This document shows, piece after piece, positions 50,519 to 63,149 of a stretch of 64,000 nt of DNA. Under the pieces are notes generated by a model. The model ran no database searches. It had not been told where the DNA came from and saw only the letters and a program-made list of their open reading frames with translations. Numbering within the stretch: the first letter of the stretch is position 1; every line of letters starts with the position of its first letter. The DNA is from Delphinus delphis (taxonomy: Eukaryota > Chordata > Mammalia > Artiodactyla > Delphinidae), in the NCBI RefSeq assembly GCF_949987515.2, contig NW_027192651.1, forward strand, positions 744,001-808,000. The letters run 5' to 3'. Position numbers and translations under genes: made by a program.

Positions 50519-52096
50519 CATTCCACGGGTTTCAACTACCCAGGTTTAAGGTATTCTTCCTTCAGCTAAAACATGCATGTGGAACCCAGAGTATGATCAA
50601 CCATGTGATCGGGAGACGTGTTTAAATATGTCTCAGTTTTCGTACCCTGGTACTCGGGTGCAACATTCCAGACGCTTTACTAACACTCTCCCCACTTGGA
50701 GAGTCAGTCCCTTTAACCTCCTGTTTGGCCCAGTTTGCAATTTCTGTGGAAGATGAACAGGAATAGCGAGAACCAATGAGAGCTAGCTGGAGGTGTCTGG
50801 ATGGGCAAATTTAACTCTCATTTCCCACCAGGAAGAGGAATTAACCAAAGGCTCAGCATGCCGTGCCAGAACCAGATTAGGTCCTGAAGACATCCTGGGG
50901 TGTTGCGGCCAGGTCACAAGAAAGCGAGTTGAAGAAAGGAGCTCAGGGCCACTGTAATTCACAAACCTGCAGAGTTATAAATGACAGCTATCGTCCAAAA
51001 ATACACTGAAGTAAGGCTGCCAAGAGGACTTGAAAGCGGGGCAGAATTGCAGGAAACCGATTTCAGGAGGTAGACTGGAATTGCATTGAAAGCATAGGAA
51101 AAGAGGCAGAACGTCCACAATGATGCACTTGGCCAAAAAGGGCGTATGCGTTTTTTCCTGAATATATTTCAGGAAAAAACGCATACGCACTTTTTGGCCA
51201 ACCAAGCAAACTTGCAAAGGAAATCTGCACTACAATGAAGTCTCACTTCTCCCCGGTCAAAAGGGCCATCTGAAAAAAGTGTAAAATCCAGAAAGGCAAC
51301 AGGCCATTGAGAACTGGGAGCCTTGTTATGCTGATGGGCGGGATGTAAATTGCCATCAGACACTTGAGAGAAGTGTATGGTGTTTCCTGAAACATCTAAA
51401 AAACAAAGCAACAGAACCTAGGGCACTTCCACTTATGGTCCTATAGCTTAGGGAAATTAAAATCAAAAAGACACAGCCACCCCAAAGTTTGGAGCGCCTC
51501 TGTTTACAAGAACCTCGTTTACCGTACAAGTTCAATATCACAGAAATTGAAAAATGGATAAAGAACTTGTGGTACTTACGTACAATGCAGTATCACTCAG
51601 CAATGAAATCTATGTCATCAGGCCCGTAGAAGCATAATGAGTGGATTCAGGTACGATGATTCTAACTGAAATAAGTCACACAGAAAAAGAAACATCATAA
51701 GATATCAGAAATACACGGAATGTAAACTTGGCTACACAGGAACTGCATTCCAAAACAGAACAGGGTCTCAAATTTAGAAAACCAACTTATGCTTGCTTAA
51801 GGGTAAAGGTGAGTTGGGGTGCTGCATAAAACCAGAGATTGAAATGAGCACAGATAAAGTTCCTTAAGCCAAATATGGAATAGACAAGAGCTACTCCTTG
51901 CTCAACGAAATGGACTCAAAACCCCATATTAAACGCCTAAGAATGTACCTGACTAGTAAGTATCTTAAAACCTATGGATTGCTATGTCTCCAAAAGAGAA
52001 TCAAGCGTGTGTACAGGGGCATAAACGCAGCAGTGATAGGATTGGAGAGCTTCGGTGAGCAAATGAAGACCCTTTGAAGTCATATTGCATGGTACC
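50519..52096 (+). repeat. Monomer 33, class A (A1)
   Basis: Subtype A1 like monomer 1 (cacttgagag, aatatcacagaaattg). It differs by gcggggcag and a private cagggccac. Bulged palindrome 51129-51201. Confidence 0.94.
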
Positions 52097-53674
52097 CATT
52101 ACAAGGGTCTCAACTCTCCAGGTTTAAGGTATTCTTCCTTCAGCTAAAACATGCATGTGGAACACAGAGTATGATCAACCATGTGAACGGGAGACGTGTT
52201 CAAATATTTCTCAGTTTTCCTCCCCTGGTACTCGGGTGCAACATTCCAGACGCTTTACTAACACTCTCCCGACTTGGAGAGTCAGTCCCTTTAACCTCCT
52301 GTTTGGCCCAGTTTGCAATTTCTGCGGAAGATGAACAGGAATAGCGAGAACCAATGAGAGGCTAGCTGGAGGTGTCTGGACGGGCAAATTTAACTCTCAT
52401 TTCCCACCAGGAAGAGGAATTAACCAAAGGCTGAGCATGCCGGGCCGGAACCAGATTAGGGCCTGAAGCCATCCTGCGGTGTTGCGGCCAGCTCAAAAAA
52501 AAGCGAGTTGAAGAAAGGAGCTCAGGGGCACTGTAATTCACAAACCTGCAGAGTTATAAATGACAGCTATCGTCCAAAAATAGACTGAAGTAAGGCTGCC
52601 AAGAGGACTTGAAAGCGGGGCAGAATTGCAGGAAACCGATTTCAGGAGGTAGACTGGAATTGCATTGAAAGCATAGGAAAAGAGGCAGAACGTCCACAAT
52701 GATGCACTTGGCCAAAAAGGGCGTATGCGTTTTTTCCTGAATATATTCAGGAAAAAACGCATACGCCCTTTTTGGCCAACCAAGCAAGCTTGCAAAGGAA
52801 ATCTGCACTACAATGAAGTCTCACTTCCCCCCGGTCAAAAGGGCCATCTGAATAAAGTGTAAAATGCAGAAAGGCAACAGGCCATTGAGAACTGGGAGCC
52901 TTGTTATGCTGATGGGCGGGATGTAAATTGCCAACAGACACTTGGGAGAAGTGTATGGTGTTTCCTGAAACATCTAAAAAACAAAGCAACAGAGCCTAGG
53001 GCACTTCCACTTATGGTCCTATAGCTTAGGGAAATTAAAATCAAAAAGACACAGCCACCCCAAAGTTTGGAACGGCTCTGTTTACAAGAACCTCGTTTAC
53101 AGTACAAGTTCAACATCGCAGAAAGTGAAAAATGGATAAAGAAGTTGTGGTATTCACTTACAAAGCAATATCACTCAGCAATGAAATCTATGTCATCAGG
53201 CCCTTAGCAGCACAATGAGTGGATTCAGGTATGATGATTCTAACTGAAATAAGTCACACAGAAAAAGAAACATCATAAGATATCAGTAATACACGGAATG
53301 GAAACTTGGCTACACAGGAACTGAATTACAGAACAGAACAGGGTCTCAAATTTAGAAAACCAACTTATGCTTGCTTAAGGGGAAAGGTGAGTTGGGGTGC
53401 TGCATAAAACCAGAGATTGAAATGAGCACAGATAAATATCCTTAAGCCAAATATGGAATAGACAAGAGCTACTCCTTGCTCAACGAAATGGACTCAACAC
53501 CGCATATTAAACGCCTAAGAATGTACCTGACTAGTAAGTATCTTAAAACCTATGGATTGCTATGTCTCTGAAAGAGAATCAAGCATGTGTACAGGGGCAT
53601 AAACGCAGCAGTGATAGGATTGGAGAGGTTCGGTGAGCAAATGAAGACCCTTTGAAGTCATATTGCATGGTACC
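52097..53674 (+). repeat. Monomer 34, class B
   Basis: Class B with three differences from the others: gctcaaaaaaaagcg in place of ggtcacaagaaagcg, tgaataaag, and gataaatatcc. Palindrome 52708-52779. Confidence 0.94.
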
Positions 53675-55252
53675 CATTCCACGGGTTTCAACTACCCAGG
53701 TTTAAGGTATTCTTCCTTCAGCTAAATCATGCATGTGGAACCTAGAGTATGATCAACCATGTGATCGGGAGACGTGTTCAAATATGTCTCAGTTTTCGTA
53801 CCCTGGTACTCGGGTGCAACATTCCAGACGCTTTACTAACACTCTCCCCACTTGGAGAGTCAGTCCCTTTAACCTCCTGTTTGGCACAGTTTGCAATTTC
53901 TGCAGAAGATGAACAGGAATAGCGAGAACCAATGAGAGACTAGCTGGAGGTGTCTGGACGGGCAAATTTAACTCTCATTTCCCACCGGGAAGCGGAATTA
54001 ACCAAAGGCTGAGCATGCCGGTCCGGAACCAGATTAGGGCCTGAAGCCATCCTGCGGTGTTGCGGCCAGGTCACAAGAAAGCGAGTTGAAGAAAGGAGCT
54101 CAGGGGCACTGTAATTCACAAACCTGCAGAGTTATAAATGACAGCTATCGTCCAAAAATAGACTGAAGTAAGGCTGCCAAGAGGACTTGAAAGCGGGTCA
54201 GAATTGCAGGAAAGCGATTTCAGGAGGTAGACTGGAATTGCATTGAAAGCATAGGAAAAGAGGCAGAACGTCCACAATGATGCACTTGGCCAAAAAGGGC
54301 GTATGCGTTTTTTCCTGAATATATTCAGGAAAAAACGCATACGCCCTTTTTGGCCAACCAAGCAAGCTTGCAAAGGAAATCTGCACTACAATGAAGTCTC
54401 ACTTCCCCCCGGTCAAAAGGGCCATCTGAAGAAAGTGTAAAATGCAGAAAGGCAACAGGCCATTGAGAACTGGGAGCCTTGTTATGCTGATGGGCGGGAT
54501 GTAAATTGCCAACAGACACTTGGGAGAAGTGTATGGTGTTTCCTGAAACATCTAAAAAACAAAGCAACAGAGCCTAGGGCACTTCCACTTATGGTCCTAT
54601 AGCTTAGGGAAATTAAAATCAAAAAGACACAGTCACCCCAAAGTTTGGAACAGCTCTGTTTACAAGAACCTCGTTTACAGTACAAGTTCAACATCGCAGA
54701 AAGTGAAAAATGGATAAAGAAGTTGTGGTATTCACTTACAAAGCAATATCACTCAGCAATGAAATCTATGTCATCAGGCCCTTAGCAGCACAATGAGTGG
54801 ATTCAGGTATGATGATTCTAACTGAAATAAGTCACACAGAAAAAGAAACATCATAAGATATCAGTAATACACGGAATGGAAACTTGGCTACACAGGAACT
54901 GAATTACAGAACAGAACAGGGTCTCAAATTTAGAAAACCATCTTATGCTTGCTTAAGGGGAAAGGTGAGTTTGGGTGCTGCATAAAACCAGAGATTGAAA
55001 TGAGCACAGATAAAGTTCCTTAAGCCAAATATGGAATAGACAAGAGCTACTCCTTGCTCAACGAAATGGACTCAACACCGCATATTAAACGCCTAAGAAT
55101 GTACCTGACTAGTAAGTATCTTAAAACCTATGGATTGCTATGTCTCCGAAAGAGAATCAAGCATGTGTACAGGGGCATAAACGCAGCAGTGATAGGATTG
55201 GAGAGGTTCGGTGAGCAAATGAAGACCCTTTGAAGTCATATTGCATGGTACC
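53675..55252 (+). repeat. Monomer 35, hybrid C/D
   Basis: Begins as C (gctaaatcatgc, tttggcacag, gagagactagc). It becomes D from cccaccgggaagcgg (53,983 onward), so the switch lies at about 53,940-53,987. Palindrome 54286-54357. It explains how an A-B-C tract passes into the following E-F-G. Confidence 0.9.
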
Positions 55253-56832
55253 CATTCCACGGGTTTCAACTACCCAGGTTTAAGGTATTCTTCCTTCAGC
55301 TAAAACATGCATGTGGAACCTAGAGTATGATCAACCATGTGATCGGGAGACGTGTTCAAATATGTCTCAGTTTTCGTACCCTGGTACCCGGGTGCAACAA
55401 TCCAGACGCTTTACTAACACTCTCCCCACTTGGAGAGTCAGTCCCTTTAACCTCCTGTTTGGCCCAGTTTGCAATTTCTGCGGAAGATGAACAGGAATAG
55501 CGAGAACCAATGAGAGGCTAGCTGGAGGTGTCTGGACGGGCAAATTTAACTCTCATTTCCCACCTGGAAGAGGAATTAACCAAAGGCTCAGCGTGCCGTG
55601 CCGGAACCAAATTAGGGCCTGAAGCCATCCTGCGGTGTTGCGGCCAGCTGAAAAGAAAGCGAGTTGAAGAAAGGAGCTCAGGGGCACTGTAATTCACAAA
55701 CCTGCAGAGTTATAAATGACAGCTATTGTCCAAAAATATACTGAAGTAAGGCTGCCAAGAGGACTTGAAAGCGGGGCAGAATTGCACGAAACCGATTTCA
55801 GGAGGTAGACTGCAATTGCATTGAAAGCATAGGAAAAGAGGCAGAACGTCCACAATGATGCACTTGGCCAAAAAGGGCGTATGCGTTTTTTCCTGAATAT
55901 ATTCAGGAAAAAACGCATACGCCCTTTTTGGCCAACCAAGCAAGCTTGCAAAGGAAATCTGCACTACAATGAAGTCTCACTTCCCCCCGGTCAAAAGGGC
56001 CATCTGAAAAAAGTGTAAAATCCAGAAAGGCAGGACAGGCCATGGAGAACTGGGAGCCTTGTTATGCTGATGGGCGGGATGTAAATTGCCAACAGACACT
56101 CAGGAGAAGTGTATGGTGTTTCCTGAAACATCTAAAAAACAAAGCAACAGAGCCTAGGGCACTTCCACTTATGGTCCTATAGCTTAGGGAAATTAAAATC
56201 AAAAAGACACAGCCACCCCAAAGTTTGGGACGCCTCCGTTTACAAGAACCTCGTTTACCGTACAAGTTCAATATCACAGAAAGTGAAAAATGGATAAAGA
56301 ACTTGTGGTACTTACGTACAATGCAGTATCACTCAGCAATGAAATCTATGTCATCAGGCCCGTAGCAGTATAATGAGTGGATTCAGGTACGATGATTCTA
56401 ACTGAAATAAGTCACACAGAAAAAGAAACATCATAAGATATCACTAATACATGGAATGTAAACTTGGCTACACAGGAACTGCATTCCAAAACAGAACAGG
56501 GTCTCAAATTTAGAAAACCAACTTATGCTTGCTTAAGGGGAAAGGTGAGTTGGGGTGCTGCATAAAACCAGAGATTGAAATGAGCACAGATAAAGTTTCT
56601 TAAGCCAAATATGGAATGGACAAGAGCTACTCCTTGCTCAACGAAATGGACTCAAAACCCCATATTAAACGCCTAAGAATGTACCTGACTAGTAAGTATC
56701 TTAAAACCTATGGATTGCTATGTCTCCAAAAGAGAATCAAGCGTGTGTACAGGGACATAAACGCAGCAGTGATAGGATTGGAGAGGTTCGGTGAGCAAAT
56801 GAAGACCCTTTGAAGTCATATTGCATGGTACC
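55253..56832 (+). repeat. Monomer 36, class E
   Basis: Third complete E, with private gtacccggg and ttgcacgaaacc. It keeps ccagctgaaaag as in monomer 11. Palindrome 55864-55935. Confidence 0.94.
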
Positions 56833-58412
56833 CATTACACGGGTCTTAACTCTCCAGGTTTAAGGTATTCTTCCTTCAGCTAAAACATGCATGTGGAACC
56901 TAGAGTATGATCAACCATGTGAACGGGAGACGTGTTCAAATATGTCTCAGTTTTCGTACCCTGGTACTCGGGTGCAACATTCCAGACGCTTTACTAACAC
57001 TCTCCCGACTTGGAGAGTCAGCGCCTTTAACCTCCTGTTTGGCCCAGTTTGCAATTTCTGCGGAAGATGAACAGGAATAGCGAGAACCAATGAGAGACTA
57101 GCTGGAGGTGTCTGGACGGGCAAATTTAACTCTCATTTCCCACCAGGAAGAGGAAATAACCAAAGGCTCAGCGTGCCGTGAAGGAACCAGATTACAGCCT
57201 GAAGCCATCCTGCGGTGTTGCGGCCAGCTCAAAAGAAAGCGAGTTGAAGAAAGGAGCTCAGGGGCACTGTAATTCACAAACCTGCAGAGTTATAAATGAC
57301 AGCTATCGTCCAAAAATAGACTGAAGTAAGGCTGCCAAGAGGACTTGAAAGCGGGGCAGAATTGCAGGAAACCGATTTCAGGAGGTAGACTGGAATTGCA
57401 TTGAAAGCATAGGAAAAGAGGCAGAACGTCCACAATGATGCACTTGGCCAAAAAGGGCGTATGCGTTTTTTCCTGAATATATTCAGGAAAAAACGCATAC
57501 GCCCTTTTTGGCCAACCAAGCAAGCTTGCAAAGGAAATCTGCACTACAATGAAGTCTCACTTCCCCCCGGTCAAAAGGGCCATCTGAAAAAAGTGTAAAA
57601 TCCAGAAAGGCAGGACAGGCCATGGAGAACTGGGAGCCTACTTATGCTGATGGGCGGGATGTAAATTGCCAACAACCACTCGGGAGAAGTGTATGGTGTT
57701 TCCTGAAACATCTAAAAAACAAAGCAACAGAACCTAGGGCACTTCCACTTATGGTCCTATAGCTTAGGGAAATTAAAATCAAAAAGACACAGCCACCCCA
57801 AAGTTTGGAACGGCTCTGTTTACAAGAACCTCGTTTACAGTACAAGTTCAACATCGCAGAAAGTGAAAAATGGATAAAGAAGTTGTGGTATTTACTTACA
57901 AAGCAATATCACTCAGCAATGAAATCTGTGTCATCAGGCCCTTAGCAACACAATGAGTGGATTCAGGTATGATGATTCTAACTGAAATAAGTCACACAGA
58001 AAAAGAAACATCATAAGATATCAGTAATACACGGAATGGAAACTTGGCTACACAGGAACTGAATTACAGAACAGAACAGGGTCTCAAATTTAGAAAACCA
58101 ACTTATGCTTGCTTAAGGGTAAAGGTGAGTTGGGGTGCTGCATAAAACCAGAGATTGAAATGAGCACAGATAAAGTTCCTTAAGCCAAATATGGAATAGA
58201 CAAGAGCTACTCCTTGCTCAATGAAATGGACTCAACACCCCATATTAAACGCCTAAGAATGTACCTGACTAGTAAGTATCTTAAAACCTATGGATTGCTA
58301 TGTCTCCGAAAGAGAATCAAGCATGTGTACAGGGGCATAAACGCAGCAGTGATAGGATTGGAGAGGTTCGGTGAGCAAATGAAGACCCTTTGAAGTCATA
58401 TTGCATGGTACC
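56833..58412 (+). repeat. Monomer 37, class F
   Basis: Third F, with private gagcctactt and ttagcaacac. It has tttacttac where the other two F copies have tttagttac. Palindrome 57444-57515. Confidence 0.94.
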
Positions 58413-59992
58413 CATTCCACGGGTTTCAACTACCCAGGTTTAAGGTATTCTTCCTTCAGCTAAAACATGCATGTGGAACCTAGAGTATGATCAACCATGT
58501 GATCGGGAGACGTGTTCAAATATGTCTCAGTTTTCCTCCCCTGGTACTCGGGTGCAACATTACAGACACTTTACTAACACTCTCCCGACTTGGAGAGTCA
58601 GTCCCTTTAACCTCCTGTTTGGCCCAGTTTGCAATTTCTGCGGAAGATGAAAAGGAATAGCGAGAACCAATGAGAGGCTAGCTGGAGGTGTCTGGACGGG
58701 CAAATTTAACTCTCATTTCCCACCAGGAAGAGGAATTAACCAAAGGCTCAGCATGTCGGGCCGGAACCAGATTAGGGCCTGAAGCCATCCTGCGGTGTTG
58801 CGGCCAGCTCAAAAAAAAGCGAGTTGAAGAAAGGAGCTCAGGGGCACTGTAATTCACAAACCTGCAGAGTTATAAATGACAGCTATCGTCCAAAAATAGA
58901 CTGAAGTAAGGCTGCCAAGAGGACTTGAAAGCGGGGCAGAATTGCAGGAAACCGATTTCAGGAGGTAGACTGGAATTGCATTGAAAGCATAGGAAAAGAG
59001 GCAGAACGTCCACAATGATGCACTTGGCCAAAAAGGGCGTATGCGTTTTTTCCTGAATATATTCAGGAAAAAACGCATATGCCCTTTTTGGCCAACCAAG
59101 CAAGCTTGCAAAGGAAATCTGCACTACAATGAAGTCTCACTTCCCCCCGGTCAAAAGGGCCATCTGAAAAAAGTGTAAAATCCAGAAAGGCAGGACAGGC
59201 CATGGAGAACTGGGAGCCTTGTTATGCTGATGGGCGGGACGTAAATTGCCAACAACCACTCGGGAGAAGTTTATGATGTTTCCTGAAACATCTAAAAAAC
59301 AAAGCAACAGAACCTAGGGCACTTCCACTTATGGTCCTATAGCTTAGGGAAATTAAAATCAAAAAGACACAGCCACCCCAAAGTTTGGAACGCCTCTGTT
59401 TACAAGAACGTCTTTTACAGTACAAGTTCAACATCGCAGAAAGTGAAAAATGGATAAAGAACTTGTGGTATTTACTTACAAAGCAATATCACTCAGCAAT
59501 GAAATCTGTGTCATCAGGCCCTTAGCAGCACAATGAGTGGATTCAGGTATGATGATTCTAACTGAAATAAGTCACACAGAAAAAGAAACATCATAAGATA
59601 TCAGTAATACACGGAATGTAAACTTGGCTACACAGGAACTGAATTACAGAACAGAACAGGGTCTCAAATTTAGAAAACCAACTTATGCTTGCTTAAGGGG
59701 AAAGGTGAGTTGGGATGCTGCATAAAACCAGAGATTGAAATGAGCACAGATAAAGTTCCTTAAGTCAAATATGGAATAGACAAGAGCTACTCCTTGCTCA
59801 ACGAAATGGACTCAACACCGCATATTAAACGCCTAAGAATGTACCTGACTAGTAAGTATCTTAAAACCTATGGATTGCTATGACTCCGAAAGAGAATCAA
59901 GCATGTGTACAGGGGCATAAACGCAGCAGTGATAGGATTGGAGAGGTTCGGTGAGCAAATGAAGACCCTTTGAAGTCATATTGCATGGTACC
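58413..59992 (+). repeat. Monomer 38, class G (diverged)
   Basis: Third G. Private changes include ctcaaaaaaaagc, aacgtcttttac and tgactccg, plus the palindrome change at 59,080. It lacks the G-specific 19,596-type palindrome mismatch. 1,580 bp. Confidence 0.92.
59024..59095. repeat. 72-bp palindrome with a private mismatch
   Basis: A C-to-T change at 59080 (gcatatgccc) in the right arm at a CpG is seen in no other copy. It leaves a G:T wobble in an RNA hairpin. Confidence 0.92.
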
Positions 59993-61569
59993 CATTACAC
60001 GGGTTTTAACTCTCCAGGTTTAAGGTATTCTTCCTTCATCTAAAACATGCATGTGGAACCTAGAGTATGATCAACCATGTGATCGGGAGACGTGTTCAAA
60101 TATGTCTCAGTTTTCGTACCTGGTACTCGGGTGCAACATTCCAGATGCTTTACTAACACTCTCCTGACTTGGAGAGTCAGCGCCTTTAACCTCCTGTTTG
60201 GCCCAGTTTGCAATTTCTGCGGAAGATGTACAGGAATAGGGAGAACCAATGAGAGACTAGCTGGAGGTGTCTGGACGGGCAAATTTAACTCTCATTTCCC
60301 ACCAGGAAGAGGAAATAACCAAAGGCTCAGCGTGCCGTGCCGGAACCAGATTAGGGCCTGAAGCCATCCTGCGGTGTTGCGGCCAGTTCACAAGAAAGCG
60401 AGTTGAAGAAAGGAGCTCAGGGGCACTGTAATTCACAAACCTGCAGAGTTATAAATGACAGCTATCGTCCAAAAATAGACTGAAGTAAGGCTGCCAAGAG
60501 GACTTGAAAGCGGGGCAGAATTGCAGGAAACCGATTTCAGGAGGTAGACTGGAATTGCATTGAAAGCATAGGAAAAGAGGCAGAACGTCCACAATGATGC
60601 ACTTGGCCAAAAAGGGCGTATGCGTTTTTTCCTGAATATATTCAGGAAAAAACGCATACGCCCTTTTTGGCCAACCAAGCAAGCTTGCAAAGGAAATCTG
60701 CACTACAATGAAGTCTCACTTCCCCCCGGTCAAAAGGGCCATCTGAAGAAAGTGTAAAATGCAGAAAGGCAACAGGCCATTGAGAACTGGGAGCCTTGTT
60801 ATGCTGATGGGCGGGATGTAAATTGCCAACAGACACTTGGGAGAAGTGTATGGTGTTTCCTGAAACATCTAAAAAACAAAGCAACAGAGCCTAGGGCACT
60901 TCCACTTATGGTCCTATAGTTTAGGGAAATTAAAATCAAAAAGACACAGTCACCCCAAAGTTTGGAACGGCTCTGTTTACAAGAACCTCGTTTACAGTAC
61001 AAGTTCAACATTGCAGAAAGTGAAAAATGGATAAAGAAGTTGTGGTATTCACTTACAAAGCAATATCACTCAGCAATGAAATCTATGTCATCAGGCCCTT
61101 AGCAGCACAATGAGTGGATTCAGGTATGATGATTCTAACTGAAATAAGTCACACAGAAAAAGAAACATCATAAGATATCAGTAATACACGGAATGGAAAC
61201 TTGGCTACACAGGAACTGAATTACAGAACAGAACAGTGTCTCAAATTTAGAAAACCAACTTATGCTTGCTTAAGGGTAAAGGTGAGTTGGGGTGCTGCAT
61301 AAAACCAGAGATTGAAATGAGCACAGATAAAGTTCAATAAGCCAAATATGGAATAGACAAGAGCTACTCCTTGCTCAACGAAATGGACTCAACACCGCAT
61401 ATTAAACGCCTAAGAATATACCTGACTAGTAATTATCTTAAAACCTATGGATTGCTATGTCTCCGAAAGAGAATCAAGCATGTGTACAGGGGCATAAACG
61501 CAGCAGTGATAGGATTGGAGAGGTTCGGTGAGCAAATGAAGACCCTTTGAATTCATATTGCATGGTACC
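59993..61569 (+). repeat. Monomer 39, class J (5') joined to B (3')
   Basis: 5' marks are gggttttaac, ccttcatctaaaac, gatgtacagg and aatagggag, plus a one-base loss in gtacctgg (1,577 bp in total). The 3' part is B-like (gaagaaagtg, aaaatgcag). It carries an unusual number of private changes (tatagtttag, acagtgtctc, gttcaataag, agaatatacc, aattatc, ttgaattc). Palindrome 60603-60674. Confidence 0.9.
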
Positions 61570-63149
61570 CATTCCACGGGTTTCAACTACCCAGGTTTAA
61601 GGTATTCTTCCTTCAGCTAAAACATGCATGTGGAACCTAGAGTATGATCAACCATGTGATCAGGAGACGTGTTCAAATATGTCTCAGTTTTCGTACCCTG
61701 GTACTCGGGTGCAACAATCCAGACGCTTTACTAACACTCTCCCCACTTGGAGAGTCAGCGCCTTTAACCTCCTGTTTGGCCCAGTTTTCAATTTCTGCGG
61801 AAGATGAACAGGAATAGCGAGAACCAATGAGAGGCTAGCTGGAGGTGTCTGGACGGGCAAATTTAACTCTCATTTCCCACCTGGAAGAGGAATTAACCAA
61901 AGGCTCAGCGTGCCGTGCCAGAACCAGATTAGGGCCTGAAGCCATCCTGCGGTGTTGCGGCCAGCCCAAAAGAAAGCGAGTTGAAGAAAGGAGCTCAGGG
62001 GCACTGTAATTCACAAACCTGCAGAGTTATAAATGACAGCTATCGTCCAAAAATACACTGAAGTAAGGCTGCCAAGAGGACTTGAAAGCGGGGCAGAATT
62101 GCAGGAAACCGATTTCAGGAGGTAGACTGGAATTGCATTGAAAGCATAGGAAAAGAGGCAGAACGTCCACAATGATGCACTTGGCCAAAAAGGGCGTATG
62201 CATTTTTTCCTGAATATATTCAGGAAAAAACGCATACGCCCTTTTTGGCCAACCAAGCAAATTTGCAAAGGAAATCTGCACTACAATGAAGTCTCACTTC
62301 CCCCCGGTCAAAAGGGCCATCTGAAAAAAGTGTAAAATCCAGAAAGGCAAGACAGGCCATGGAGAACTGGGAGCCTTGTTATGCTGATGGGCGGGATGTA
62401 AATTGCCAACAGACACTCGGGAGAAGTGTATGGTGTTTCCTGAAACATCTAAAAAACAAAGCAACAGAGCCTAGGGCACTTCCACTTATGGTCCTATAGC
62501 TTAGTGAAATTAAAATCAAAAAGACACAGCCACCCCAAAGTTTGGAACGGCTCTGTTTACAAGAACCTCGTTTACAGTACAAGTTCAACATCGCAGAAAG
62601 TGAAAAATGGATAAAGAACTTGTGGTATTTACTTACAAAGCAATATCACTCAGCAATGAAATCTGTGTCATCAGGCCCTTAGCAGCACAATGAGTGGATT
62701 CAGGTATGATGATTCTAACTGAAATAAGTCACACAGAAAAAGAAACATCATAAGATATCAGTAATACACGGAATGGAAACTTGGCTACACAAGAACTGAA
62801 TTACAGAACAGAACAGGGTCTCAAATTTAGAAAACCAACTTATGCTTGCTTAAGGGTAAAGGTGAGTTGGGGTGCTGCATAAAACCAGAGATTGAAATGA
62901 GCACAGATAAAGTTCCTTAAGCCAAATATGGAATAGACAAGAGCTACTCCTTGCTCAACGAAATGGACTCAACACCGCATATTAAACGCCTAAGAATGTA
63001 CCTGACTAGTAAGTATCTTAAAACCTATGGATTGCTATGTCTCCGAAAGAGAATCAAGCATGTGTACAGGGGCATAAACGCAGCAGTGATAGGATTGGAG
63101 AGGTTCGGTGAGCAAATGAAGACCCTTTGAAGTCATATTGCATGGTACC
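61570..63149 (+). repeat. Monomer 40, class K
   Basis: 5' part E-like (caacaatccag, cacctggaag) but with gtcagcgcc. Private changes are gatcaggag, cagttttcaat, ccagcccaaaag, cttagtgaaat and cacaagaactg. Mismatched palindrome 62181-62252 and no AAGCTT after it. 1,580 bp. Confidence 0.9.
62181..62252. repeat. 72-bp palindrome with a private mismatch
   Basis: A G-to-A change at 62202 (tatgcattttt) in the left arm, again at a CpG. This monomer also lacks the AAGCTT just downstream (gcaaatttgc). Confidence 0.92.

Larger units (their letters stand above)
55253..59992 (+). repeat. Third, more diverged E-F-G block
   Basis: Offset 14,210 bp from monomers 27-29 and 39,471 bp from 11-13. It carries more private changes than those two have between them and lacks the G palindrome mismatch they share. 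It therefore separated earlier. Confidence 0.88.

Noticed and set aside
60092..60361. Plus-strand frames of 86-103 codons in the 5' block (also 20499, 45760, 63208)
   Set aside because: They open only where single changes remove the usual stops (aagatgaac to aagatgtac, or the one-base loss). No domain, start context or conservation across monomers supports coding.
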